Part shown: positions 1-11,380 of the stretch, one piece after another
Layout of the letters: every line of letters starts with the position of its first letter
How positions within the stretch are numbered: the stretch's first letter is position 1
Origin: Moringa oleifera
Taxonomy: Eukaryota; Streptophyta; Magnoliopsida; Brassicales; Moringaceae
Reading direction: 5' to 3'
Length of the DNA stretch: 64,000 nucleotides
Assembly: GCA_021397835.1 (NCBI GenBank)
Contig: JAJFZO010000034.1
Coordinates: forward strand, 1,862,501 to 1,926,500
Translations under genes and position numbers: made by a program
Notes under the pieces: generated by a model
What the model saw: the letters and a program-made list of their open reading frames with translations, nothing else
Databases searched by the model: none
What the model was told of the DNA's origin: nothing

Positions 1-28
1 TATGCTACGAGTTTGTACTCTAGGAAAA

Positions 29-850
29 TTACTTATTTTCGTCCATGTTTGACCAGATCAATACACTATTAGATAATGCTTTCATGACCATATGTGATCC
101 TTCATAATTAAGAGGACATTTTTCACAAAGATCCTTTTGGAATAACAAAAATTTTTTTAAAACTAGATTTCCCTCTCGATAACAAGGATGACGAATTTTC
201 TTATCATAAGCACTCATCAGTTTCTTTGATAAAGCTGATCCTTACATAATGTCGTCAACCTTTTTTCCTTAATGAAATTCAACTGCTCATATCGAGCCTG
301 GATCCATTCCACTTCTTTTAACTTTGTGTCCATTATAATTCTTAAAGAAGAGATTTCTAGTTTGATGGATAATGTCACCTTTATAAAATATAACAAAGAG
401 AATGGAGTTATCCCAATTGAGGTCTGTACTAATGTGTGATATCCATGAAGGTTGAATACGAGGATCTTATTCCAATCTCTATATGTCTTGGACATTTTCT
501 TGATAATTTTCTTAATGTTTTTGTTTGCAACTTCTATCGCTCCATTCTTTTTGGGGTGATAAAAGGTAGAACTGTGATGTTTGATTTCAAATTAATCACA
601 TAGTTCCTTCGTCATCTTGTTATTAAGATTTGTCACATTATTAGTAATGATTCTTTCGAGTAAACTATAGCGATAAACAATTTCTCTTTTGATGAAATAG
701 AGGACCACATTTTTTTATTAAAGATATTAGCATCCCGCCACTTCCTTTCTAAGAATAGGAACAACTCTAAATCATCTGTTACAAACTGTTGTTTATATAT
801 GGTCTAAAAATATTTTTTATAATACAAAAAAGATAATCATTATTATCAAT
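29..850 (-). mobile_element. Ty3/gypsy integrase remnant (C-terminal half of pol)
   Basis: Read on the minus strand, this stretch resembles the end of a plant Ty3/gypsy polyprotein. It includes the late integrase core (ERIITNN, then KHHSSTFYHPKKNGAIE, matching the usual ITDNG...HSTPYRPQ.NGAVE), the post-core helix region (LHGYHTLVQTSIGITPFSL) and the C-terminal CYREGNLVLKK block. A stop interrupts the core near 592-594, and the reading frame shifts near 217 between the two longest open stretches. The element is therefore dead. Its 3' end would lie to the left of the window. The family call is firm; the lineage is not determined. Confidence 0.85.
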
Positions 851-2070
851 CCTTTTCATTTTATTGTACTATAAAGAATTTATCATTATTGAAAATTTCA
901 TAAAATTTAGTCATCATTATAGCACAAAAATATAAAAATAATTTATCATCTTAAGAATTCAGGATAAAACAGTTATTATCGTTTTTTTCTGAACCTACTG
1001 TTGAAACTAATTTTTATTATATTGATTATTTTAAAAAATATATCTAAATCATTAATTATCATTAGGAGTTAATAATATATGTTTATATCATGAAAAAATT
1101 ATCATTCGTAAATACTCCTTAATTTACTTATTATTATAACATTATATTCATAATGTTGCAACAATTTTTTTTTTTGTATATATTCTCAAGTACTAATTTA
1201 AATTTTTGTTATTATGAGGACTTTAAATTAATTCCTCCTATTTAAAGAACTTAAAAAAATCATTATTATGATAAATTTTTATATTTCGTTAGTAAAGTTT
1301 TAATGCATTACTTTTAATAATGCTTTACGGATGCATTGATAAAAATAAAATAAAATAAAATCAAAATTAATATTACACATTTGAAATTGAACTAGAAGGT
1401 AAATATATACCTTCTTATTGTCTTATTTTTTTTAACCAATTTTTTGTTTTTTATTTTCTCTTTTTCAATTTCATTTTTTTCATTTTTCATTTTCTTTTTT
1501 CTCTTTTCTGTTCCTCCCTACGACAACCCTCTCTCTGTTTCTCTCTTTTTCTTCCTTCTCCCCGATAACCATGGCTGCCTTTCTTTTTTCTTCTTCACTT
1601 CATTCAATTCTTTTTCTTTTCCTAATTAAATTTGAAATCATTATCAATTTTATGAATGAAAGGATAAGGATTACCTGAATCGATGAGTTTTTTCCTCATT
1701 TTTCTCGTCAATTTTCCTTTTTCTTTAATATGTTTCTTCTTCAAATTCTTCTCCTGTATGCTTATCTTTCTCTTTTTTTCTCCTCTTCATTCGCGACTCT
1801 TCCCACCACCCTTTTTATACTATTTGAGGGGTGATGACAATCATTACCTACCACCTAACCATCCCAATTTTAAGGGATTGATATCTCATCTGTCGGGTAA
1901 CTTGCTCGATAGATAAGAAGTGAAGTAGGCATTTACCCTGCTTCTTTGCCTTCTTTTTGCTTTTTGATTTTTAGTTGTTTACGACTGGCCGCTTTTGATG
2001 TCTTTTGTTATGAAGAAAGATATGCAAAGGTGTAGACAACATTTTTTAAATGAGAGAATAAATTCCTTAA
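851..2070. other. AT-rich interval with a pyrimidine-rich tract
   Basis: No gene is supported here. From about 1430 to 1800 the plus strand is dominated by T and C. This produces Phe/Ser/Leu-rich open frames that carry no recognisable domain and look like composition artefacts. Confidence 0.6.
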
Positions 2071-2645
2071 ATTGTGACTTAACTTGACTAGGCTACAACA
2101 TAATGAGATAAGTTTGATTTAACACAAGAAAAAATAAAATTTTAGATCTATGATCTAACTTGACTATGCTACAACCTATTAGGACAGGTTTAATTTAACA
2201 TAAAAAAAAAAGTAAATTGTAAGAATTACAACCTAACTTGAGTAGGTTATAACCTATTGGGATAGGTTTGATTTAACAAATAGTAAACTTTCAAGACTAC
2301 GAGTCTAATTTAAATAGGTTATGACCTACTAAGATTGGTACAAAAAAAAAAAGAAAACTCCAGAACTATGATCTAACTTCATTAAGTTACGACCTATTAA
2401 GATAGGTTCGATTTAACATAACAAAAAATAAATCTTCAGAACTATGACCTAGCTTGACTAGGTTACGACCTATTAGGATAGGTTTGATTCAATGCAATAA
2501 AAAGTAAACCTCCAGAACTATGATTTAGTTTGACTAGGCTACGACCTATCGAGATAGGTTTGACTCAATAAACAATTAACTTCTAAAACTATGACCTAGT
2601 TTAACTATACTATGATGTATTGGGATAGCCTAGTTTAAAGTATTG
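2071..2645. repeat. Tandem array, about eight copies of a ~68-78-bp unit
   Basis: A unit containing AACTTGACTAGG...ACGACCTATTAGGATAGG recurs in direct orientation. The AACTTGACTA-like anchor starts near 2081, 2157, 2235, 2307, 2375, 2451, 2527 and 2598, giving spacings of 68-78 bp. Copies differ by substitutions and small indels in an A-rich spacer. Such arrays occur in the untranslated 3' parts of some plant LTR elements and in short satellites. No coding capacity is visible. Confidence 0.9.
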
Positions 2646-4780
2646 ATCTTCAAATTCTAACATTTCAACAAATTCAAAAATTTTATGGAGAATCATCCTT
2701 TTAGACTTGCATTACTTTGTGAAGTGTCCATTTTTCTCCACTTATAAAGCATCTTATTAGAGCTTTTGCAAGCTTGTTCTTCTTTTGGTGGGCTTGTACT
2801 TTGATCACTCATACGATTGCCACTTTTTTCTACTAAGTGTTGTTTGCTTTTTGAGAGAAGCTTGTCTTATGTATATATATATCTGAGCAATCAAAATTTT
2901 AAGGTTGCTCTTTGCAACACTTTCGAAAGAGATGATTTCTTAACATCTTTTATGAGCTTCGTTAGTCATCATCATTGGCCAAGATTCTGAATCAGTTCTT
3001 CAACTATTTGGTATAGATTTGCTAGATATTTTTTTGAAATATCTTTGACTCTTTCATCTTTCAACTTGACTTTTACCATTTTAACCATTGATCTTGGCAT
3101 GTTAAGCATTAAATCCTTTTTATCATGTTTGTTGGCTTTTTAAATTTATGGTACAAGTATTCTTGCCAAAAATAATGCTTTTTTAAGTTTTTGATGTCAT
3201 AACATTTATTTTGAAGGAATTGATTCTTTGCTACTTCTTCTTCCTTTTATGAGATCTATGGATGACTTGCCTTAACATGTATATTAGGTGCACATATTAT
3301 TCTCGTAGGTTTAGCATTTCTTATCTTTTAGTATTACTGAGTATATGATTCCACTACCTTTGTAGAGTTCATGTAAAAGTAGAGACCAGTCTTACAATCA
3401 TTTGTTTCTCTAAAAGATGTGATGCTTAGTTCTTTTTTTACCAATGCAAACATTTCTTTAAACATTTGAGGCCTCTTTTCATCAGGAATTTCATTAAGAT
3501 TCCAATAATTTTTCTTCATAAGCGTGTTTAGAACATTGATAATTGCTTCAACCTCATTCAACCAGATTGGGTAGTGTTGATTGTTTCTGAGGAAGATTCT
3601 TCTAAGCATAATAAATTAGTTTCTTGAAATTCTTTGCCTCATCTAGTCACTTTATTAAGCCATGGTTCCACTTTGGCATAATATCTTCACTATAAACCTC
3701 TACTATAATTTCCTATAGAGATTCTTCCATTACTTTAGAATGCTTTCTTGGTTTATCATCCTTTTAGGTGGATGTTTTTCTTTACCTCAAGCTTTTCAAA
3801 TACTTTTTTTGGCACACCCATGCATCTTCTCACCAATTAATTTCATCAAGAGTTCCTTTTATCATTATAAGAGGAAATGAGCTACCTTGATGGTTGTCTC
3901 TTAGGTTAATTTGAATGTTTTTCCTTGGTTCTCGTCCTTTTCTAAATTTCTTGGATTTCTACCATGAGTTATTCTTACTTTGAGATGATTCGCAGAAGAG
4001 TTTCATTTTCTTTTCAAGCATTATCATTGGACACCAAGTGAATGTTATTTCAATCGATTACTTTAATTTTTCCAAGCATTAACGTATGAACAACTTATTT
4101 TCCTCTTTTGAATTTGTGAGCATCTTCTTTTAGATATCCTTTTTCAAGAAAATCTATAGATCTAATAAATTCCTTATATTTACTTCATACTAATCTTCTC
4201 AGCACATGAGGATACCTTAGTAAGGGCATTCCTTGAATTTGGCACTATTCATGTGGATATAGATTCAGTAGAAAAAGAAATAGATACTCTTTTTTCATAA
4301 TTTTTTAAAAAAGATTTTAGTTTCATTATGCATCTCTAGCTCCTTGTGTCTTCTTTCATATTCATTTTTCCATTAGGAAGAAAAGATAAGGTGATATTGT
4401 CTTCGAATTTTTGGCTGAATAACTTTCTGTCTCCAATCATTTTAACTACTAGGAGTTAGTTGTGATCCATGCAGAAAAGATGAGTTTGGTTTTTGTAGGT
4501 CATTGTGTGATGAACTACCAAAGCTAATTCTTCTAACTTCATATCTTATCTGACAGTTGAATCATCAGTTGGATCGTATGTACAAGTGATCTTTTCATTA
4601 GGCTTATGGTGAAATTAGGCTTCTCTTTAACATAACCACTATGGAGTCTAACCTCTAGTGTCATGATTAGAGCTTGGTTAAATATTCCCCATCTTATCTA
4701 GTAGTCTTACTAATCCTACGTAGCTAAAAAAAGAGGTTGAAGCGCTATCCTGATTGCTTTTAAATGAAGTCTTTTGTAGT
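2646..4780 (-). mobile_element. Degenerate retroelement-like coding remnant, class uncertain
   Basis: The minus strand holds a series of short open stretches in changing frames. The longest runs from 3609 to 3334 (91 residues, charged, with a YPIWLNEVEAIINVL segment). Lys/Trp-rich stretches near 3760-4060 and a Ser/Arg-rich stretch near 4450-4560 lie upstream in the same orientation. A tRNA-Met-like primer-binding site sits further upstream at 5443-5455. Together these suggest the 5' part of a reverse-transcribing element. It could be an LTR retrotransposon or an old endogenous pararetrovirus. No reverse transcriptase motif is visible, so the class is left open. Confidence 0.4.
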
Positions 4781-5442
4781 CTTTATCTTCAATAAACTTG
4801 AAGATCTTTGTTTGGCAAGATTGAGAAATATATTACAAAAGTCCAAATAGATAATGTTTGTATTATGGTGATGATAAACTTGTAAACTAAAGTTAGTTTA
4901 GGAGTTCTTATGAGGATAATAGTTATGAGGTTTCCAACAAATAATGACTTATCATAGAACTCATAAGGATTGTGTGCTTGGAGATTAAAAGGTTGCAAGA
5001 AAGTGGATAATATATTTAACTGTTTAGATTCAAAGTGTTAGTTCAATGCTGAAAAAGATTGTCCGTCCATTATTTCATTTCTATTAGTTATTTGGTTATT
5101 ACTTAGCCTTAGATCCGCCATTAGGTTTTATGACCCAAAGGGAACCTACAAAGGAAAAATAACTTATAGATTAGTATTATATAAACTTTGACAACCATAT
5201 ATAACACTGTCAATCTTGCGTAACCCTGTCAATCTTTCGATATTTTTGAAACAATTAATTACTTCTTCATCTTAACTACTTTTGGATGATGGATTTATAA
5301 CGATAGCTTAAATCAATTCTAATGTGAAGCACCCATCTAAGTTGCAACCATAAACCACTCAAATAATAAACTATTACTCTTTTAGAGGTTGGGAGTTTTA
5401 AAGTAGGATATTAGATAAAAATCTTAGGATAAGGTAAGGATA
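4781..5442. other. Interval without recognised gene
   Basis: I see no conserved coding signal. In the minus orientation this would be the leader between the primer-binding-site-like motif on the right and the coding remnant on the left. Confidence 0.5.
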
Positions 5443-5455
5443 GGCTTTGATACTA
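5443..5455 (-). other. Primer-binding-site-like motif (initiator tRNA-Met)
   Basis: The minus strand reads TAGTATCAAAGCC, which matches the common plant retroelement primer-binding site TGGTATCAGAGCC at 11 of 13 positions. About 120 bp further right (near 5560), the minus strand has a TTTATAAAAGAG box that could be the promoter of an LTR or of a pararetroviral leader. The orientation agrees with the minus-strand coding remnant to the left. Confidence 0.5.
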
Positions 5456-5929
5456 TTTGATTTTGTAAATAGATTTTAAGAAGAAAGACTCTGATATTAA
5501 AACACAATACAACACCTACAAAAATGTCAATGCCTTATTACATAAAAGAGAAGTCTCTTTTATAAAGGATTCTCTGGTCATTATTACATTTTTTAAATTC
5601 TTTTCCTCATACAAATTCTTTTTTTACGTTATATGTTCTACTTTATGTCACATTGCGTTATTATAGATTTTTTATATTATTATATTATGTTATACATCAT
5701 ATTTTATGATATCTTATGATATTTTATGTGATATCTTACTATTAATTTTTTTTATATGACACTATCACATCAATGATCTTATTTGCTATTAATTATTTAT
5801 TATGCTTTTAAAAATTTAATTATAAAACTTTGGAGTTTTTCAGATGAATATGGTTTTCAAAAAAGTGCTATTTTCATTTTTTTTCTTGCATGTAATATAA
5901 AGAAATTGAGAAAAAAATTATAAAAATAA
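5456..5929. other. AT-rich interval, possible LTR or leader remnant
   Basis: This stretch lies upstream of the primer-binding-site-like motif in the minus orientation, so it may contain LTR or promoter sequence. I could not find a second copy in the window that would prove an LTR. No gene is seen. Confidence 0.35.
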
Positions 5930-6915
5930 AGAGATCGGTGGCAGCCCACTAAATTTTGTTGGGGTGAGGTGGATCCTTAAATTTGGTCCCGGCAATGTAG
6001 TAGATAGTCGAGCAGGTGGTGTCAGATGAAGCTATGATTGGTGCGTTGAGTTGGAAAAAAAGCCAATAAGAGGAAGGAAAAAAAAGTAAAAATCATTAAT
6101 GAAAAACGAGGTGCAGAGGAAGAGAAATGATAACCGAACCTAACTTTCCCTAAAACGTTTAAATACGTACACGTGTTAAACATGCACGAACTATTAGTAC
6201 GTACCCTCGTTTACCCTAAAAAAAAAAACAGAGATCGTGCATATATGCATGAAGGTTGTCATCGAAGCATAGAGAAAAGTACTAGGCAAATTAATTGATA
6301 GAATATATATATATATATATATATATTTGAAGAAAATACCAATATAAACAAATTAATAGTTATGATATAAATATATATATATATCTCTGAATATAATTTA
6401 GTTGAAAAATAATTTCTTTAAGATAACATATATATCAATTCCGAAGAGATTATATAGTTTTTCATTTCATCAATTAATACATATACAAAAATTAGAAGTT
6501 AAAAGAGTAAGCACATGGGTTCTTATATATATATATATATTAATTTAATTATATATATACACGAAGAGTGAAAGACTAATTAAGTGTTCTGTTCATGTGT
6601 AAATTCTAAAATAAAATAATTTTGAATGACATGTTATAAACATTTTAAAAGCGTTGATATATGTCTTATAGTTTATTATGACTTGGGAGATCGTATATTT
6701 GATTGGTGACAGCGGTTGGAGAGAAGGATACATTTTAAGTAGAAGTGCCCAGAGATGGGCTTATATCAGTTTCCACAATTCTAACTCTCAAGCAGATGTC
6801 TATTCTTTGTTATGGGAAACAATTATATAATAAATGATGAATTCCTTTCATTTTTGATAATGGTCTTCATTTCAATAGTTGCTTGAAATATAAAGGTATG
6901 TCTTACTAAGTAGTT

Positions 6916-6961
6916 CTCAGGCTCACCTACCACAGTGCCCAGCGGCGATAGATATCTGGTT
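6916..6961 (+). promoter_or_regulatory. Conserved upstream block of zinc-finger gene 1
   Basis: The block CTCAGGCTCACCTAC, then GTGCCCAG and ATATCTGGTTGA, is almost unchanged in unit B at 23757-23802, although the surrounding DNA has diverged. It lies about 230-270 bp upstream of both start codons. Its retention suggests a regulatory or transcribed element. The function is unknown. Confidence 0.5.
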
Positions 6962-7060
6962 GAAGTGTAAGAAAAAAAATATTATAAAATAATATGTGAG
7001 ATATGAAATTGGGTCATACACAATAAATGTTAATTATTGTGCCTTACTTTAATTCTAATT

Positions 7061-7112
7061 AAGACCCTTGACCAAAACAAAACAAACAAAGACCATATGA
7101 GTAACTTAAATA
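7061..7112 (+). promoter_or_regulatory. Core promoter of zinc-finger gene 1 (W-box and TATA)
   Basis: AAGACCCTTGACCAAA contains a W-box core TTGACC at 7068-7073. A TATA-like TTAAATA follows at 7106-7112, about 80 bp before the chosen ATG. Both are conserved in gene 2. W-boxes are bound by WRKY factors; regulation by them here is inferred only. Confidence 0.55.
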
Positions 7113-7186
7113 CCCCCACACCCTCCCCTTGAATGTCAAGCCATTCAGAAAATCCCAATCTTTTCCTTTCAACCAATTCCTTTACC

Positions 7187-7690
7187 ATGTCTGACAATTT
7201 TGCTGCTCCATATCAGTGCCCAGTCTGTAACCAAATCGGAATTGACTCCGATTTTTTCATGAGGCACTATCAAGAGCATGTAGGAACTCATACCTACATA
7301 TTCTCCCAAAACCAAGCTGTTGGAGACGGCTACGCTCTTTTCAATACTCCTGAGCAGCCTGTTTACCCCAGAAACTACCAGCAACTGCGTGTCCAGGCAC
7401 CACAAATGCTTCCCCCTCTAGGTTTCCCTTCCCCGTCAGCCGAGGCGGCTTATTTTAGGGCCCGTGCAGGCAATCTTCTGCCGCTCCCTAGGGCAGACCC
7501 TAGGCCACCGGCTGTTGAGCTTCCAAGGCCACCAGTTGAGCCTGCGAGAGAGAACGGAAACCCTCCTCTTGCCTCCACTTCGCGTGCTCGGGAGCCTGCC
7601 CAGGATGTGATTGATCTATCTGATCACAACCATGATGATGGTGGCGCAGATGATGACTCCATGGACGTCTATTCACAGCTCAAGATCTAA
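7187..7690 (+). CDS. Zinc-finger gene 1: single C2H2 finger protein with SIM-like motif (167 aa)
   Basis: This is an intronless gene for a small, probably nuclear protein. Residues 11-31 form one C2H2 finger (C11, C14, H27, H31; C-x2-C-x12-H-x3-H), without the QALGGH core typical of many plant single-finger proteins. Residues 55-130 are rich in Pro, Arg and Ala and look disordered. Residues 140-160 are acidic and contain DVIDLSD, which resembles a SUMO-interacting motif. The start at 7187 is preferred over an in-frame ATG at 7133. The context ACCATGTCTG is shared by all three paralogues, and 7133 is probably too close to the TATA box. It belongs to duplication unit A; paralogues lie at 24036 and 36295. 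The family is not recognised; a role in transcription control is inferred from the finger and motif. Confidence 0.8.
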   Translation: MSDNFAAPYQCPVCNQIGIDSDFFMRHYQEHVGTHTYIFSQNQAVGDGYALFNTPEQPVYPRNYQQLRVQAPQMLPPLGFPSPSAEAAYFRARAGNLLPLPRADPRPPAVELPRPPVEPARENGNPPLASTSRAREPAQDVIDLSDHNHDDGGADDDSMDVYSQLKI

Positions 7691-7990
7691 TTAAAAATAA
7701 AAAATTGTAATAGGATGCTTGTCATATAGGCATGCTTTAATCCATTATCTTTTTCTGAGAACTCTTTTCATCGTCCTAGTAATGTCAGGCATGTGTCAGT
7801 TCCAGTCGTCGAGTCAGATTGTTGAGTTTTTTTTTTTTTTTATCGTGGTGTCATCGTTGTTCTTCTTGTTGTTGTGGAGTCTCAGTTTTTATTTAGCTAT
7901 ATATCTTAGAGGAAAAACAATGGATCAATGATACCTTTGTATCAGTATTTGTTTTTGTTCCTCTTTGATAATTAATGGAATATAAATCTT
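7691..7990 (+). other. Probable 3' UTR and polyadenylation region of zinc-finger gene 1
   Basis: The stretch is T-rich and similar to the region after gene 2 (24582-24830), and its last part to the start of unit C (33978 on). The conserved AACAATGGATCAATGATACC block and an AATGGAATATAAATC stretch near 7975 fit a 3' UTR end. Small open frames here are not supported. Confidence 0.5.
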
Positions 7991-9440
7991 GGTTGTTAAA
8001 TTTTCGATTCCATTCAGTGGTTCCAAGTTTTCTGCCCCATTTCGCACATCATCGAAGTAAACATGAAATCAAAGTGTACCTATTTACTCCGAAGGCAAAG
8101 TGATAATCAAGAAAATTAGGATTTTTAATATTGAATTTATTTAAGCTAATTATATAAAATTTCCAGGCTACTTACCGTCTACCGGTCATACTTCATAGCA
8201 CAGTAAGAGCAAGGAAATCTCAGAACAATAGAGGAATAGAAAGGGAGAGTATGAAAGTCAACAAGGCAGGCTAATCGGTTACTATGAAGCTATATTCCAT
8301 TTTAGCCATTTCGGTGGCATACGTTTACTTTGACCTAAAAAACTACCTTAAATGCCATTGCTAAAACTGATAAAAATAACTGTATGGTATTACTTAATTT
8401 TGACCTAGAAAACTACCTTAAATGCCACAGCCAAAACTACTAAAAATAACTTTGGTATTAGTGAACAAGACGGCAAACAATTCACAGGGAATGTTGCTTG
8501 GATTCACTGTAGGGCTGATCCTTATTTTGGAAATTTAGTATAAATGAGAATGTCTCAACTATACTATATAAAATTTAGAGACTTAAATTATTTTTATTTA
8601 GTTCAAATTATGTTAAAATTTTAACATTAAAAATTATATATATATATATATATTATAATCAAACCTATAAAATCATAAAACTCTATGAGCAAATATAAAT
8701 TTGAGGGTTTTAAATATGAAGCCTCAGACGGCTCTCTCTGGTGCACAGGCCCAAAGTCGGCCCTAATTCATTAGATTATAACCTGTGTGAGAACTAACAA
8801 GTAATCCTCTTACTAGTTTTCAGAAAAATAAATTTGGTCTTATCTTAGTTACATCTCTATGTAAAGTACTAATTAAACAACTAAGTAATTTGTGAGATTC
8901 ATTTTTTTCTTTGCGTATTTTCCACTATTTGACTCTACTGATAGTTTTGATATTCTTATGAACTACTTAAGCCGAAGGATAGCGTAGTTAAATAAAACCA
9001 ATGATAATAAAATTATACATTAATGCTCAACAATGTTTCTTCACATTCCTCCTTCTGGAGTATTGCATATGAGCTTTTATTATCCTTGACCAAAATATTT
9101 GCAAATACTCTCTAATCTAATTACAATATGCAAAATTTACCAAGTGAAGATCTAAGACAACATCAATTTTGTATCATATATACATTTACTATGTCTTTCA
9201 AAACTATTTATCATGCAAAACTTTCAAGTAAATTGTATGTTTGCTACCCCAACTTTCCCATATATTATCTCTCTGCAAGTTTATCTTTAATACCTTTTGT
9301 GCAGTTCGCTAATGCATTGTATGCGAATCTGGCATGGTTTCATGGATGGAGTATTTGCAGGGAATCGAATACCATATTTACCATAAGAGAAGGAACAAAT
9401 TTGGATTTACATATTTGATAAAAAATTCAAGAATTTATTG

Positions 9441-9740
9441 ACCATAAGACAGTTTTAATAGATGACGATTTTATAAAATCATCATCAAAACTCTTTAAAT
9501 TTCAAACAGCATAAAATAAATGGCGGCTCATCAAAGAATCATAATCAAATCACTTAAAAGGATTGCATTGTTCATTGGTCTTTTGAAGATCGATGAGAAA
9601 TGTTTTGTACAATCAATTTTTATCATTGGTTCATTAGTGAAATTGGAGAAATGAATTATGTTTATCATCGACCTCTGGGCTACTGACGAAAATCTTCATT
9701 TTTTTCTCATTATCTTTAATTGGTTGACGATGAAAGGTTT
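9441..9740. other. Intergenic, no gene seen
   Basis: AT-rich sequence with a short imperfect palindrome near 9461-9486 (GATGACGATTTTATAAAATCATCATC). No coding signal or transposon terminus could be assigned. Confidence 0.5.
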
Positions 9741-10680
9741 CACTTAAATCCTTCTTCCCATCTTCTACACCGAAACCCTAACCAAGGCTTTCACCCTTTC
9801 TTTCTTCTTCGGTCTACTCTCTAGCGCCGACGTCGCTATTAACCTATTAGCCTCATCCGAAGAAAACATCTATCTCTTATCTTGTTGAGTTTTCATTACC
9901 TCTGTTGAGGAGCTTGATTGCTTAGAGAGAGGGTCCATCCTTCCTTTTCTTCCTTTTCCGGTCTTCTCTCTAGCCCACCTGACGCTTCAATCCGATTAAA
10001 CTCACCCAAAGGAAACATCTATCCCTTAAATTGCTTTTCCGGTCTTCTCTCTAGCCCACCTGACGCTTCAATCCGATTAAACTCTCCCAAAGGAAACATC
10101 TATCCCTTAAATTGCTGAGTTTCCATTACCGCCATTGAGGAGCATGGGTGGCTTCGGGAGGGGGTTCATCCTGCCTCTCAATTATGCTTGATGCTCTATT
10201 TTGGTAGTTGAGAAAAAGCAAGACAAAGGTAATCCGAAATCTGGAGCATATAGCGGACTGGTTCACGTTTGCTGTGAGCCTTGTGCCGTCAAGGCTGTAG
10301 AGAGCTCAAAAACTGTAGTTTTGATATGGGTATTGGTAAGTAACCTCTGGTACTCTTTTCTCTTTGATTTCCCAGGTGTTAGGGGGTATTATCACTTTCT
10401 TTTTCTCTCTCTCTCTCAGTTTACTTGTGTCGTTTCAATTATTATCGATTTGCCAATTTTTATAGTAAATGAAGGTTTGCAAGTAAACATGGAGATATGG
10501 CCTCCAATTGTAGGAGGTATGATCAGATGATGCCACAGAAGCTGCAATTAAGTTTCAGATGGCTCTGGTGAATGTTCTGGCTGTTGATTGATTTATCTTG
10601 TTAATAACTTGCACACCAACCTGTACTGCAACACTTTTTAATAGCACATACTGTATATCTTGGATGTCAAGTTGAGTCTG
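9741..10680 (+). pseudogene. Gene-like fragment, GC-richer than its surroundings, unrecognised
   Basis: The stretch begins like a plant 5' leader, with GAAACCCTAACC (telo-box, common near translation-related genes) at 9772-9783 and a pyrimidine-rich run. It contains two related blocks ending in TTGAGGAGC...GGTYCATCC (about 9806-9945 and 10034-10175). A second exon-like part near 10200-10335 ends in a donor-like GGTAAGTAACC. An acceptor-like TTTCCCAGGTG lies near 10376. The part around 10490-10680 looks like a last exon and 3' UTR. No continuous frame links these parts, and I recognise no domain. It could be a captured or decayed gene fragment, or a poorly conserved transcript. Confidence 0.35.
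9953..10114 (+). repeat. Direct duplication, two 81-bp copies in tandem
   Basis: Copies at 9953-10033 and 10034-10114 are nearly identical (one visible difference, CTCACCC versus CTCTCCC). Each begins CTTTTCCGGTCTTCTC. The period is 27 codons, so the duplication keeps the reading frame. High identity implies a recent event. Confidence 0.95.
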
Positions 10681-11380
10681 GTCTTATGATATGTTTATAT
10701 GTTAAAGGAAGTAAAGAGAAAAGAAAGAAAGAGAACAAAGAAAACGAAATATCGAAGATTACTGGGGGGGTTTTCTTCACCATGGGCACAAGCAAGCAAC
10801 AAAGAACAATTTTCTGTTATTCAGTTTTGCTTTCTTATGTATGTGTTTAGACTTAGAAGTGCATTTCCAGTCCCATGTCAAAAGAATATTAATAAGGTTA
10901 GGATGACTGTGAAGAAAATAACAAAAACTTGTGCCTCTTTAATATTTGAAATACTTCATTACATAGTTGATTGCATAGCTTGACATAACTCACAATTCTT
11001 TTCTTTAAAAAAATTAAAATAAAATTTGATTTGGTCTCATCATAATAAAGTTTTGATTTGATTTATGTCATTAATAGTTTATCACATATATATATTCGTT
11101 CTTGTCTTTAGATGCAACATTATACAACAAATCTTTAACTAACATATTACTTTTAAAAAGTTTTTTGAAAATTATCATATAATTATTGCACACAAAATAT
11201 AATATTTGCATCTAAAACCAACTCATCAAATGGTGGGTACCAAACTTAAATAAAAAAAATAAAACATTTAACAATGATACATAGGAAATCAAAATTGTAA
11301 AAACAAAAATTAAAAAAAAAAAAAACAGAATCATACTTTTTATTGGTTCGACATGAATGTTCAATTTTAGTCCCTCATAA
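10681..11380. other. AT-rich interval, no gene supported
   Basis: The 94-residue open frame at 10699-10983 is Lys/Arg-rich, lacks a recognisable domain and sits in low-complexity purine-rich DNA. I do not call it. Confidence 0.5.

Larger units (their letters stand above)
5930..9440 (+). repeat. Segmental duplication unit A (carries zinc-finger gene 1)
   Basis: This segment is paralogous to about 22885-25795 (unit B) and, in its 3' half, to 33978-35215 (unit C). Shared blocks include ACGTAC-flanked TTAAACATGCA near 6175 and 23150, (TA)n tracts, the CTCAGGCTCACCTAC block, the gene, a 3' flank with AACAATKGATCARKGATACCTT, and a far 3' block with TTGCTACCCCA and ATTTACCATAAGAGAA. Copies differ by many substitutions and indels, so the duplication is old. 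Short (TA)n microsatellites lie at about 6305-6327, 6369-6382 and 8637-8655. Confidence 0.85.

Noticed and set aside
1444..1916. Two Phe/Ser-rich open frames
   Set aside because: They come from a T/C-rich tract; no domain, no start context, no conservation signal visible.
7133..7186. Upstream in-frame ATG extending zinc-finger gene 1 by 18 residues
   Set aside because: It lies only about 20 bp after the TATA-like box, and the shared ACCATGTCTG context at 7187 is kept in all three paralogues.
9772..9783. Telomere-like AAACCCTAA sequence
   Set aside because: Only a single telo-box, not an interstitial telomere array; noted as a promoter-type motif of the gene-like fragment.
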